Shown one piece after another: positions 9,148-19,072 of a stretch of 64,000 bases of DNA. Origin of the DNA: CAWCLK01 sp963796225 (lineage in GTDB: Bacteria; Actinomycetota; Nitriliruptoria; Nitriliruptorales; Nitriliruptoraceae). Made by a program: the position numbers and the translations under genes. The number at the start of each line of letters is the position of its first letter. Position 1 is the stretch's first letter. The notes below the pieces were generated by a model, which saw only the letters and a program-made list of their open reading frames with translations, was not told the origin of the DNA and made no database searches. The stretch lies in assembly GCA_963796225.1 (NCBI GenBank), contig CAWCLK010000031.1, positions 1 to 64,000 on the forward strand, in the 5' to 3' direction.

Positions 9148-10101
9148 TCAGGTGCGTGCCGGGACCTCGTCGGATCCGTGCCGGCGGTCGCGGCTGCGCC
9201 AGGCCGTCGGTGTCATCCCGTACTGCGCCCGGAACCACACGCCGAGGTGGGAGGAGCTGGCGAACCCGTACCGCAGGGCCAGCTCGGTGACGGTGCGCCC
9301 CGCCTCGGCGGGATCGTCGAGCGCACGGGCGCAGGCGGCGACGCGGCGGGCGCGGATCATCGCGGCGGCCGAGGTGTCCGAGCCCTCGAAGGCACGGTGG
9401 AGCTGGCGGACCGACACGCCCAGTCGCCCGGCGACCCAGGCCGGGGTCAGCGCCGGGTCGCTCACGTGCTGGTCGGCGAGCACCGTCGCCTCCACGCGGA
9501 TGGCCCGCAGCGGGTCGCCGGCGAGGTCCCCGACGGTGTGGCGCAGGGCCAGGTGCAGGGTGGCGTCGAGGACGGCGCCGAGGTCGTCGGCGTCCGCGGC
9601 GGTGGCGGCGGTCCCGGCCAGGGTGGCCAGCTCGCCCCAGCGCCGGCTGACCCCGCGCGCCAGGGGGTCGAGCTCGTGCGAGCGGATCGGTCCGTCGAGG
9701 GCGGGGAACCGGTCGGTCACCTCGGGTTCGGGCAGCACGACGAACACCACCCGCGAGGTGACCGGGTAGGCGACCTCGAACGCCTCGGCCCCGGGGACGA
9801 CCACCAGCCGCCCCGGCGCGATGACGTCGGTCCCGGCACGGTGGCGGATCTCGCCCCGTCCCCGTTCGCAGGCGAGCAGGAAGACGCTACCGGCGGCTCG
9901 GCGGCTCTCGTCGGAGCTGCGGCGGGCCGCCAGCGGGGCGACGGTCGCGGTGACCAGCCGGGCGCGGGACACGGGAGCGGCGGTCATCGAGGCGCGGAAG
10001 CGGTCCGCGTCCGCGCGGATCGTCTGGCTGACCAGCGTGTCCCGGACGGACGCGTTGAAGTCAGACAGGCCCGCTGGACCGATGAAGCGGCGACCGCGCA
10101 T
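9148..10101 (-). CDS. AraC-family transcription regulator
   Basis: 317 residues. The N-terminal half resembles the AraC-binding-like (NitR-type) sensor domain. The C-terminal ~100 residues hold the two HTH motifs: LTPAWVAGRLGVSVRQLHRAF and TVTELALRYGFASSSHLGVWFRAQYGMTPTAWR. ATG 10101 is chosen because GGGAGG precedes it by six bases. It probably controls the hydrolase-amidase-VOC genes transcribed after it on the same strand. Confidence 0.75.
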   Translation of the reverse strand: MRGRRFIGPAGLSDFNASVRDTLVSQTIRADADRFRASMTAAPVSRARLVTATVAPLAARRSSDESRRAAGSVFLLACERGRGEIRHRAGTDVIAPGRLVVVPGAEAFEVAYPVTSRVVFVVLPEPEVTDRFPALDGPIRSHELDPLARGVSRRWGELATLAGTAATAADADDLGAVLDATLHLALRHTVGDLAGDPLRAIRVEATVLADQHVSDPALTPAWVAGRLGVSVRQLHRAFEGSDTSAAAMIRARRVAACARALDDPAEAGRTVTELALRYGFASSSHLGVWFRAQYGMTPTAWRSRDRRHGSDEVPART

Positions 10102-11263
10102 GCCACACCTCCCTGGCAACCGTACTGCCAGGGTGGTGGGGGTGGACGGTCCTCGGACGCCCTGCGGCGGCGAGCGCGGCCCCGACGGGGCGCGACTCGC
10201 GGTCGTCGCGGGCCTGCAACCGGGCCCAGGCGGCCTCGAGGTCGTGGGTGTCGGTGATGCCTTCGCGGGTCAGCGCGACCCGGAGCGCGAGCGCTGCCTC
10301 CGTGAGGTCGACGGAGAGCTCGGCGTGGCGCTGCTCCCAGGACTCCCGGACGTGGCGTCCCGCCTCCACGCGACGCGCGGTCTCGGCCAGGGCCTCGAGC
10401 TCGTCCGGGTCGGTCGGCAGCCCCGCGTCCTGCAGTGCGGTGAGGGCGGCATGGCGGGCCCGGGCGAGGTCGGCGTTGTGGTCCATGGTGCGCAGGAACT
10501 CGGCGCGGGCCTCGGCCCGGGCCGCCTCGAGCGCCTCGTCGCGGACGGCGCGGCGGGGCGTGGCCCCGATCACGACGGCGACGACCACGAGGGCCACCAC
10601 GGCGAGGACGCGTTCGACGGCGGTGTCCCCGACCATGATGAGCCCGAAGGCGCTGGTCACCGTCAGCAGGATCGCAGCGACGCGCCCCGCGGCACGCAGG
10701 CGGGACCGACGGGGCGGGGACGCGTCCGCGAGGCGGGCCACCTCCTGCTCCAGCGCCGGGTCGGGCATTGCGGGCGAGGTCCGCAGCGTGGCCAGGTGCG
10801 AGGAGAGGGTCGCGCGGCCCAGGCCACGCAGGTCGGGCTCGACGAGCGGGGCGGGCTCCGTCCCGGCGTGCTCACGCAGGGCGGCCCGGGCCCGCTGCCA
10901 GGCCGCGTGGGCCGCGGTGGTGCGTGGGTCGACCGCGACGGGGCGGGGCTCCGGGGCGGAGGGCGCGGGAGCCGGCGGGGCGGGGAGCGCGGGAGCCGGC
11001 GGGGCGGGGAGCGCGGGAGCCGTCGGGGCGGGGAGCGCGGGAGCCGGCGGGGCGGGACGGTCGGCGAGGACGATCTCGAGCTGATCGGTCGACCAGGAGG
11101 TGATGTCGTCCTCGCGCACGACCACGCCCCGTGCGGGCTCGCCGTGGAGGCGCACCTGCACCGTGCCCTGCAGGTCCTCGATGGTGGAGACCATCCGCTC
11201 GAGAACCTCGTTGGTGCTGGTCGCGTCGGTGATGTCGATGACGACGTCGTGGACCCGCGTCAT
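10061..11263 (-). CDS. Unknown membrane protein with Ala-Pro repeat linker
   Basis: 400 residues, function not recognised. Visible parts: a compact N-terminal domain of ~70 residues (VHDVVIDITDAT...VLERMVSTIEDLQGTVQVRL), a linker of four near-identical octads rich in Ala, Leu and Pro (about residues 70-100), a helical region, two adjacent transmembrane helices near residues 190-210 and 215-233, then a long Arg/Glu/Ala helical segment that may be a coiled coil. The last ~15 codons run into the AraC gene (41-bp overlap), so a late indel is possible. Divergent from the CoA-binding gene. Confidence 0.5.
   Translation of the reverse strand: MTRVHDVVIDITDATSTNEVLERMVSTIEDLQGTVQVRLHGEPARGVVVREDDITSWSTDQLEIVLADRPAPPAPALPAPTAPALPAPPAPALPAPPAPAPSAPEPRPVAVDPRTTAAHAAWQRARAALREHAGTEPAPLVEPDLRGLGRATLSSHLATLRTSPAMPDPALEQEVARLADASPPRRSRLRAAGRVAAILLTVTSAFGLIMVGDTAVERVLAVVALVVVAVVIGATPRRAVRDEALEAARAEARAEFLRTMDHNADLARARHAALTALQDAGLPTDPDELEALAETARRVEAGRHVRESWEQRHAELSVDLTEAALALRVALTREGITDTHDLEAAWARLQARDDRESRPVGAALAAAGRPRTVHPHHPGSTVAREVWHARSPLHRSSGPV
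10963..11057 (-). repeat. Four 24-bp tandem repeats (8-residue Ala/Pro unit)
   Basis: Copies start at 10963, 10987, 11011 and 11035. The third differs by one base (T for G in the CCGKCGG part) and the last is one base short. Each encodes eight residues of the PAPPAPAL type. This is an in-frame minisatellite that could vary in copy number between strains. Confidence 0.85.
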
Positions 11264-11389
11264 GGTTCGCCCCCCTGCCGGTGCAGCCTGACAAACGACG
11301 GGATCGGGGCGCAGTGACGCGCGCCTGGCCGCACGCCGCCGCGCGGGGCGGGCTCGGCGCCCGCGAGGGGCCGTTCGCCCCGGCCCGGC

Positions 11390-11403
11390 GGGCCCTTCGT
11401 CGC
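11390..11403 (+). promoter_or_regulatory. DosR-like box, copy 1
   Basis: GGGCCCTTCGTCGC, sharing the core GGGYCCTTCG with three other sites in the window. It ends 60 nt before the CoA-binding gene start, the same distance as at the other three genes (58-61). The pattern resembles the DevR/DosR palindrome GGGACTTTNGNCCC. Confidence 0.5.
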
Positions 11404-11462
11404 TCGTCGGGGCGCCCGTCCGCGCACACACTCGAGGGCGAGGGGATGTGGAGGTGTGTGCG

Positions 11463-11939
11463 ATGACCACCATCCGAGAGGCGGCTGACGCGTTCCTCGC
11501 CAACACGCGGATCGCCGTGACCGGGGTGTCCCGCGACCCGGCGAACCACGGCGGCAACGTCGTCTACCAGCGGCTGCGCGAGCGCGGCTACGAGGTGTTC
11601 GCGGTCAACCCGAACGCGGACACGGTCGAGGGCGACCCGGCCTACCAGGACCTCAAGTCCATCCCCGACGGCGTGGACGCGGTCGTGATCGCCACCCGCC
11701 CGTCGATCGCGGAGCAGACGATGCGCGAGTGCGTCGAGCTCGGCATCGACCAGGTGTGGATGCACCGGGCGTTCGGGGCGGGCAGCGTGTCCGACGAGGC
11801 GACCCGCTACGGGCGCGAGCACGGCGTGACCGTCATCGACGGGGGCTGCCCGCTGATGTTCGAGCCGTGCGACGACGGCGGGCACCGGTTCATGCGCCGG
11901 CTGTTCACGCTGACCGGCAAGGTCCCGCGCCAGGTGTGA
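11463..11939 (+). CDS. CoA-binding domain protein
   Basis: 158 residues of the YccU/CoA-binding family with a Rossmann fold: RIAVTGVSRDPANHGGNVVYQRLRERG, VFAVNPNADTVEGDPAYQDL, DAVVIATRPSIAEQTMREC, VWMHRAFGAGSVS and the end block VIDGGCPLMFEP. It binds CoA or a nucleotide; no reaction is established for the family. ATG 11463 has GGAGG at the proper spacing. A DosR-like box upstream suggests induction under hypoxia or stasis; CoA-binding proteins are often seen among dormancy genes of actinobacteria (inference). Confidence 0.8.
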   Translation: MTTIREAADAFLANTRIAVTGVSRDPANHGGNVVYQRLRERGYEVFAVNPNADTVEGDPAYQDLKSIPDGVDAVVIATRPSIAEQTMRECVELGIDQVWMHRAFGAGSVSDEATRYGREHGVTVIDGGCPLMFEPCDDGGHRFMRRLFTLTGKVPRQV

Positions 11940-12013
11940 CGCTCGCGCCACGGGTGGGACCCACGCCCCGTCCACAGCGAGCGCCCCGCGCCGTTCCCTG
12001 TCGCACCCGTCGC

Positions 12014-12019
12014 TAGCCT
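12014..12019 (+). promoter_or_regulatory. Possible -10 box of recCBD
   Basis: TAGCCT matches TANNNT and lies 45 nt before the recC start in the only non-coding stretch of this locus. No clear -35 is visible. Confidence 0.35.
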
Positions 12020-12063
12020 CGAGGACGAGGGCGCTCGACGAGGCTGACGGGGACGGATCCAGG

Positions 12064-15000
12064 TTGCTGCACGTGCATCGCGCCCCGCGGGCGGACCGGC
12101 TCGTCGGGGCGCTGGCCGAGGCGCTGGCCGTGCCGATGCCCGACCCGCTGGCACCCGAGGTGGTGGCGGTGCCCTCGCGCGGGATCGAGCGGTGGATCTC
12201 GCAGGAGCTCGCGGCGCGGCTGGGGACGGGCGAGCTCGGCTCGGACGGGGTGTGCGCCAACGTCGAGTTCCCGTTCCCCGGCCGGCTGATCCGGGACGCC
12301 GTCGCGCGCGGCTCGGGGATCACCCCCGAGCAGGACCCGTGGCTGCCCGAGCGGCTGACCTGGCCGTTGCTGGCGATCGTCGAGGAGGACCCGGCCGCCC
12401 CGCGGCTCGGGCCCCTGCGTGCCCACGTCGGTGGCCACGTCGGCGGGACCGACGACGACGGCACGGGGCTGGCGCGCCGGCTGGGGGCGGTCCGGCACGT
12501 CGCCGACCTGTTCGACCGCTACGGCGTGCACCGCCCGGCGATGATCCGCCGGTGGCGCGAGGGCGACGACGTCGGCCCGGACGGGGCGGACCTGCCGCCG
12601 CGGCACCGGTGGCAGCCGCAGCTGTGGCGGGCGGTGTCGGACCGGGTCGGGGCGCCCAGCTTCGCCGAACGCCACGCGGCGGCGCTGGCCGCCCTGCGCG
12701 AGGACGGCGAGCTGCTGGACCTGCCGCCCCGCCTGGCCATGTTCGGCCTGACCGCGTTGCCGGCCACCTACCTCGAGGTCGTGGCGGCGCTCGGGGCCCA
12801 CCGCGACCTGCACCTGCTGCTCCTGCACCCCTCCCGCGACCTGTGGGAGCGGGTCCACACCGCCACCGCCGCCACCCGGGCCGCCAGCGCCGCCGGCCAG
12901 GCCCTGCCGTTGCGCGACGCCGACCCGACCGCCGACCTGCCGGCCAACCCGCTGCTGCGGTCGTGGGGCCGGGACGTGCGCGAGCTGCAGCTGGTCACCC
13001 CGCTGCCCGACGACGCCACCGTCGCCCACCACGACCCCACGCCCCCCGACCCCACACAGACAGACCCCGACGCCCCGCCCGGCCACGCCCCGACCCTGCT
13101 CGAACGGCTGCAGGCTGCCGTGCGCGACGACGTGCACCCGGGCTCGCCGACCAGTGACAGGAGGCCGCCGCTCGACCCCAGCGACCGGTCCGTGCAGCTG
13201 CACGACTGCCACGGCCGGCTGCGGCAGGTCGAGGTGCTGCGCGACGCGATCCTGCACCTGCTCGCCGTCCCCGGCGGCCCCGAGCTGCGCGACGTGATCG
13301 TGATGTGCCCGGACATCGAGGCGTTCGCCCCGCTGATCACGGCCGTGTTCGGCGCGGAGGCGGTGCTCGACGACCGGGGCGGGGCGGGCAGCGACGGGGC
13401 GGGCGCGCCGGCCGACGCCCCGCCGGCGCTGCGGGTCCGGCTGGCCGACCGGTCCCTGCGCGGCACCAACCCCGTGCTGGAGGTGGTGGCGCAGGTGCTC
13501 GACCTGGTGGACGGGCGGGTGACCGCGTCCGACGTGCTCGACCTCGCCGCGCGGGAACCCGTCCGCGAGCGGTTCGGGTTCGCCGAGGACGACCTCGGCA
13601 CGCTCGAGTCCTGGGTCGACGAGGTCCACGTCCGGTGGGGCTTCGACGGGGCGCACCGGCAGCGCCAGGGGCTGCCCGACCTCGACGCCCACACGTGGCG
13701 GGCGGGGCTGCAGCGGCTGCTGCTCGGGGTCGCGATGGCCGACGAGGACCTGCGGATGGTCGAGGGGATCGTGCCCTTCGACGGGCTCGAGGGCCAGGCC
13801 AGCGACCTCGCGGGGCGGTTCGTCGAGCTGGTGGCGCGACTGGCGGACGTGCTGGACGACCTCGCCGCGCCCCGCCCCATCGACGGGTGGCGCGAGGCGA
13901 TCGGCGCGACCGCCGACCGGCTGACCGCGACCGACGCCGACACCGTCTGGCAGCGACTGCAGCTGCACCGCGTGCTCGACGAGCTGGTCGACGACGCCAC
14001 CACCGCCGGCGAGACCAGCCCGGTCGAGCTGGCCCTGGCCGAGGTCCGCACGGCGCTGGCCGAGCGGCTGGCAGGACGGCCCACGACCTCCAGCCACCGC
14101 ACCGGCGACCTGACCTTCTCCACGCTGGTGCCGATGCGGTCCGTGCCCCACCGGGTGGTGTGCCTGCTGGGCCTGGACGACGGCGCCTTCCCGCGCACCA
14201 CCGTGGCCGACAGCGACGACCTGCTGGCCACCGCCCCGCGGGTCGGTGACCGCGACGCGCGGTCCGAGGACCGCCAGCTGCTGCTCGACGCCCTGCTGGC
14301 CGCCACCGAGACGCTGGTCGTGACGTGGGCGGGGCGCGACGTGCGCACCAACGAGGACCGCCCGCCGGCCGTGCCCGTCGACGAGCTGCTCGACGTGATC
14401 GACCGCACGGTCGCCTCGCCCGACGAGGATCGTCCGCGTACGCACCTGACCACGCGCCACCGGCTGGCCGAGCACGACCACCGCAACTTCACGCCGGGCG
14501 GGCTGGGTGCAGGGCCGCGGGGCGCCGGCGACCGACCGTGGAGCTTCGACCCGTCGATGCTGGCCGCCGCCACCGCGGCGCGCACCGAGCCCGTCCCGGT
14601 CGCGCCGTTCCTCACCGACCCGCTGCCGCCGCCCGACGGCGACGTGATCGAGCTCGACGACCTCGTGGCCTTCCTCGAGCACCCGGCCAAGGCGTTCGTG
14701 CGGCAACGGCTCGAGCTGACCCTGCCGACCGACGACGAGGCGATCAGCGACCGGATCGGCTCGTCGCTCAAGGGCCTGGACGCGTGGAAGGTCGGCGACC
14801 CGGTCGTGCAGGCGTGGCGGGACGGGCACGACCCCGATCGGGCCGTGGAGGTCGTCCGGGCCCGCGGGCTGGTGCCGCCCGGGGCGCTGGCCACCGAGGA
14901 CCTGGGCCGCATCCGCGAGCACGTCGAACGGATCATCACGCTGGCGGGTCGCGTGGGGGTCCACCCGGGCGAGCGCACCACCGTCGACGTCGAGGTGACC

Positions 15001-15621
15001 CTGCCCGACGGCCGGCGGTTGGCCGGCAGCGTCCCGGACGTGGCCCGGCTGGGCGAGGCACTGGTGCTGACGACCGTCGGGTACTCGAGGGTCAAGCCGC
15101 GGCACCGGCTGGCGGCCTGGGCCCGGTGGCTGGCGCTGTCCGCCCACGACCCGGACGCCGAGTGCGGGGCGGTGACCGTCGGGCAGCACCCGTGGCGCCG
15201 CCACACCGCCCAGGCCGTGATGCTGCGCCGCCCTGCTGGCGACGCGCAGGACGTGGCCGCCCACGCCACCCGCCAGCTGCGCCGGCTGGTCGAGCTGTAC
15301 GACCGGGGGATGCGCGCCCCGGCGCCGCTGTACTGCGAGGCGTCCGCGAAGGTCGCCGAGAACCTCAGCCGCGACCAGGCCGCGGACCGCTACGTCCCCA
15401 AGGTGTGGGAGACCGACGGCTTCGCCCCGTTCCCACGCGAGGACCTCGACCCGTACCACCTGCTGGTGCTGGGCGGCCAGGTCCCCACCGACGCCCTGCT
15501 GGCCGAGGCGTGCCGCGACGACGAGTCGTCGTGGACCGACGACCACCGGCGCGTGGTCGCCTGGGCCTGGCGGCTGTGGCAGCCGGTCCTCGACGCCGAG
15601 CAGCGACGGGAACAGCGATGA
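12064..15621 (+). CDS. recC: RecBCD subunit RecC
   Basis: 1185 residues, RecC of the RecBCD helicase-nuclease, which scans for Chi in E. coli-type enzymes. The start LHVHRAPRADRLVGALAEAL...VVAVPSRGIERWISQELAARLG is diagnostic. Further blocks: VEFPFPGRLI, ETVTWAG-like LVVTWAGRDVRTNEDRPP, and the inactive nuclease-like C-terminal domain (DLVAFLEHPAKAFVRQRL). TTG 12064 is chosen because the family begins exactly there; GTG 12073 is an alternative. The reading frame is clean throughout. The TGA overlaps the recB ATG (ATGA). Gene order C-B-D is that of Mycobacterium. Confidence 0.9.
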   Translation: MLHVHRAPRADRLVGALAEALAVPMPDPLAPEVVAVPSRGIERWISQELAARLGTGELGSDGVCANVEFPFPGRLIRDAVARGSGITPEQDPWLPERLTWPLLAIVEEDPAAPRLGPLRAHVGGHVGGTDDDGTGLARRLGAVRHVADLFDRYGVHRPAMIRRWREGDDVGPDGADLPPRHRWQPQLWRAVSDRVGAPSFAERHAAALAALREDGELLDLPPRLAMFGLTALPATYLEVVAALGAHRDLHLLLLHPSRDLWERVHTATAATRAASAAGQALPLRDADPTADLPANPLLRSWGRDVRELQLVTPLPDDATVAHHDPTPPDPTQTDPDAPPGHAPTLLERLQAAVRDDVHPGSPTSDRRPPLDPSDRSVQLHDCHGRLRQVEVLRDAILHLLAVPGGPELRDVIVMCPDIEAFAPLITAVFGAEAVLDDRGGAGSDGAGAPADAPPALRVRLADRSLRGTNPVLEVVAQVLDLVDGRVTASDVLDLAAREPVRERFGFAEDDLGTLESWVDEVHVRWGFDGAHRQRQGLPDLDAHTWRAGLQRLLLGVAMADEDLRMVEGIVPFDGLEGQASDLAGRFVELVARLADVLDDLAAPRPIDGWREAIGATADRLTATDADTVWQRLQLHRVLDELVDDATTAGETSPVELALAEVRTALAERLAGRPTTSSHRTGDLTFSTLVPMRSVPHRVVCLLGLDDGAFPRTTVADSDDLLATAPRVGDRDARSEDRQLLLDALLAATETLVVTWAGRDVRTNEDRPPAVPVDELLDVIDRTVASPDEDRPRTHLTTRHRLAEHDHRNFTPGGLGAGPRGAGDRPWSFDPSMLAAATAARTEPVPVAPFLTDPLPPPDGDVIELDDLVAFLEHPAKAFVRQRLELTLPTDDEAISDRIGSSLKGLDAWKVGDPVVQAWRDGHDPDRAVEVVRARGLVPPGALATEDLGRIREHVERIITLAGRVGVHPGERTTVDVEVTLPDGRRLAGSVPDVARLGEALVLTTVGYSRVKPRHRLAAWARWLALSAHDPDAECGAVTVGQHPWRRHTAQAVMLRRPAGDAQDVAAHATRQLRRLVELYDRGMRAPAPLYCEASAKVAENLSRDQAADRYVPKVWETDGFAPFPREDLDPYHLLVLGGQVPTDALLAEACRDDESSWTDDHRRVVAWAWRLWQPVLDAEQRREQR

Positions 15622-18600
15622 GCGAGCACGCCCCGCCCCCGACCGCCCCGCCCCGACCGCCCCGCAGCCGTTCGACCTGCGCGCCCCGCTGCCGTCCGGC
15701 AGCCTCGTGCTCGAGGCCAGCGCCGGCACCGGCAAGACCTTCACCATCGCCGGGCTGGCGACCCGGTGGGTGGCCGAGACCGAGGTCCGGCTGCCGCAGC
15801 TGCTCGTGGTGACCTTCACCCGTGCCGCCACCGCCGAGCTGCGCGACCGCGTCCGGGCCCGGCTGGTGCAGGCCGCCGACCACGTCGAGGCGGTGCTCGG
15901 CGGGGCGCCGGTGGACCGCGACGACCCGGTGCTCGACCGCGTGGCGGGGATCGGGGACCGCGACGAGCTGCGCCGCCGGCAGGCGCGCCTGGCGCGGGCG
16001 CTGACCGACGTGGACGTCGCCACGATCGCGACCATCCACGGGTTCTGCCAGCACGTGCTCGACGGGCTGGGGATCGCCAGCGACCTCGACCGCGACGCCG
16101 AGCTGGTCGACGACGTCGCCGAGCTGGTCGAGGAGGTGGTCGACGACCTGCTGGTGGCGACCTGGCTCGAGCCGACCGACACGCCCCGCCTGGACCGCGA
16201 CACGCTGCTGCACCTCGGCCGGGTCGCGGTGGCCAACCCCACCACGCCGCTGGTGCCCGACGCCTCGACCGACCCGGTCGCGGCCCTGCGGGTGCAGCTC
16301 GCCCACCGCATCCGCACCGAGGTGGCCCGCCGCGCCCGCCAGCGCCGGCTGCTGTCCTACGACGACCTGCTGACCCGGCTCGACGCGACGCTGCACGACC
16401 CGGCGCGGGGCGGGGCGGCCCGGGCGGCGCTGCGCCAGCGGTACCGGGTCACGCTGATCGACGAGTTCCAGGACACCGACCCGGTGCAGTGGCGGATCGT
16501 GTCGCGGGCGTTCACCGACACGCCCGACGACACCGACACGGCCGGTCGGGCCCTGGTCCTCATCGGCGACCCCAAGCAGGCCATCTACGCGTTCCGGGGC
16601 GCCGACGTCCACGCCTACCTGCAGGCCCGCCGGCAGGCCGCGGTGCACCGCACGCTCGGGACCAGCTGGCGGTCCGACGCCGGGGTGCTCACCGCGTTCG
16701 GGGCGTTGTTCGACGGCGTGCACTTCGGCCATCCCGACATCCCCCACCGCCCCGTCGACGCGGCGCCGGGCCACGACGCGCCCCGCTACCTGCGCGACCG
16801 GCACGCGACCCCGCTGCGGCTGCGGGTGGTGCCGCGCCACCCGTCGTTCCGCATCTGGGAGGACAAGCCGAACGCGGCCCAGGTCCGTGACCTGGTCGCC
16901 CGGGACCTGGCCGCCGACGTGGTGGCGCTGCTCGAGGACGTCCCGGAGCTGGCGGACCGCGACGCGGACGGGGTCGAGACGCGCCGGCGCGCGCTGGAGG
17001 CCGGCGACGTCGCGGTGCTGGTGCGCTCGCACGCCCAGGCCGAGCTGGTCCACGACGCGCTGCGCGCGGTCGACGTGCCGGCGGTCGTGGGCGGGGCGGG
17101 CAGCGTGTTCCTCACCCCGGCGGCGACCGACTGGCGGCGGCTGCTCGACGCGCTCGAACGCCCCGCCGCGTCGTCGCGCGTCCGGGCCCTGGCGCTCAGC
17201 CACTGGATCGGCTGGACCGCGGACCGGCTGGCCGCGGCCACCGAGCAGGACTGGGACCGGCTGCACGAGGACGTGCACCGGTGGGCCCGCACGCTGACCA
17301 CCCACGGCGTCGCCGCGACCTTCCGGTCGATCCTGCTGCAGCGCGAGGTCCGCCGCCGGCTGCTGGGCGAGGAGGGCGGCGAGCGGGTGCTGGCCGACCT
17401 CGAGCACCTCGCCGAGCTCGCCCACGCCGCCGCCACCGGCGAGCACCTCGGCCCCACCGGGCTGGCGACCTGGTTCCGCGACCAGGTCGCCGAGGCCCAG
17501 GGCGAGGGTGACGACGAACGGCTGCGCCGGCTCGAGACCGACCGCGACGCCGTGCAGATCCTCACGATCCACGGGTCCAAGGGGCTCGAGTTCCCCGTCG
17601 TGTACTGCCCGTACCTGTGGTCGTCCTCCGGCGGCGCCTCGGACGTGCCGGTGTTCCACGACGACGCCGGCGACCGGCTGGTCGACGTCGGGGGGACCAC
17701 CCACCCCGAGCACGCCGACCACGTCGCCGCCGCCGAGGACGAGCTGCGGGGCGAGGAGCTGCGCCTGCTGTACGTGGCGATGACCCGGGCGAAGCACCAG
17801 GTGGTGGCGTGGTACGCCCCGGCCGGGATGCCCGAGTGGTCCGGGCTCGGGCGGGTCCTGCTGTGCCGCGACGACGCGGGCACGCCCCACACCGACCAGC
17901 CCGCCCCGCTGCTCGACGACGCCGGCATCCGTGCCGCCTGCGACCGGCTGGCCGCGACCAGCGCCGGGACGCTGGTCGTCGAGGAGGTCGGCGAGCACCC
18001 GGCCGACGCCCCGTGGCGCCCCACGGACACCGACCTGGCCGAGCTCGACCGGGCCCGGTTCACGCGGGCGCTGGACCAGACCTGGCGCCGCACCTCCTAC
18101 TCGGCCCTGACCGCGCTGGACGTCGACGACCCCCGGGTCGGGTCCGAGCCCGGCGAGCCGGTCAAGGACGACGAGCCCACCGGCGCGGTCGACGAGGACG
18201 AGGCCGAGGGCGGCGTGGTCGGCGACGACGACCCGCACGGGCTGCGGGCGACGGCGCTGCCGCTGGCCGACCTGCCCGGGGGGCGCCACGTGGGCACGTT
18301 CGTCCACGGCGTGCTCGAGCACACCGACTTCGCGGCGGCCGACCTCGACGCCGAGGTCCGCGGGGTGGTGGAGGCGCAGCTGCGCGCACGCCGGCTGGAC
18401 CTCGACCCGGACCTGCTGGTGACCGGGGTCCGGGCCGCGATCGAGACGCCGCTGGGGGACGCCGCCGGTGGGCTGGCCCTGCGGGACGTCGCCCGGTCCC
18501 ACCGCCGCGACGAGATGGGCTTCGAGCTGCCGCTGCACCTGGCCGGAGGGCGCCCCGCGGTGCTGGGCGACGTGGTCGCGCTGCTCGCCGACCACCTCCC

Positions 18601-19072
18601 GGCCGACGACCCGCTGGCCGGCTACCCGGACGCGGTGCCCGCCCCGCTGCTGGACCGTCCGCTGCGCGGGTTCCTCGGCGGGTTCATCGACCTGATCGTG
18701 CGGCGGCCGGGCCCCGACGGCGACGTGTTCCACGTGATCGACCACAAGACCAACCGGCTGGGGGTGTGGGGCGAACCGCTGACCGCCTTCGACTACCGGC
18801 AGGACGCCCTGGCCGGGGCGATGGCCCACGGCCACTACCCGGTGCAGGCGCTGCTGTACGCGGTGGCGATGCACCGGACGCTGCGGTGGCGACTGGGGCG
18901 CGCCTACGACCCGGGGCGCTCCCTCGGCAGCGTCCTCTACCTCTTCCTGCGCGGCATGGCCGGGCCCGCCACCCCCGCGCCCGACGGCCGCCCCTGCGGG
19001 GTGTTCGCCTGGGACCCGCCGGCGTCGCTGATCACGGCGACCTCCGACCTGCTCCACGGGGGTCCGGCATGA
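15618..19072 (+). CDS. recB: RecBCD subunit RecB (helicase-nuclease), one frame break
   Basis: UvrD-type 3'-5' helicase fused to a RecB nuclease. Walker A LEASAGTGKTFTIAGL, motif LLVVTFTRAATAELRDRVR, Walker B region VTLIDEFQDTDPVQWRI, ALVLIGDPKQAIYAFRGADV, LTIHGSKGLEFPVVY, LLYVAMTRAKHQVV. The C-terminal nuclease has GTFVHGVLEHTDF, GFIDLIV and VIDHKTNRLG (near residue 1041) with the catalytic Asp/Lys. ATG 15618 overlaps the recC stop; the first ~15 codons are in another frame than the rest, with the break in the CCCCG-rich stretch 15630-15660. The stop overlaps recD. Confidence 0.9.

Noticed and set aside
12013..16317. Long minus-strand frame opposite recC
   Set aside because: Shadow of the clean recC gene; composition is Gln/Arg/Val rich without motifs.
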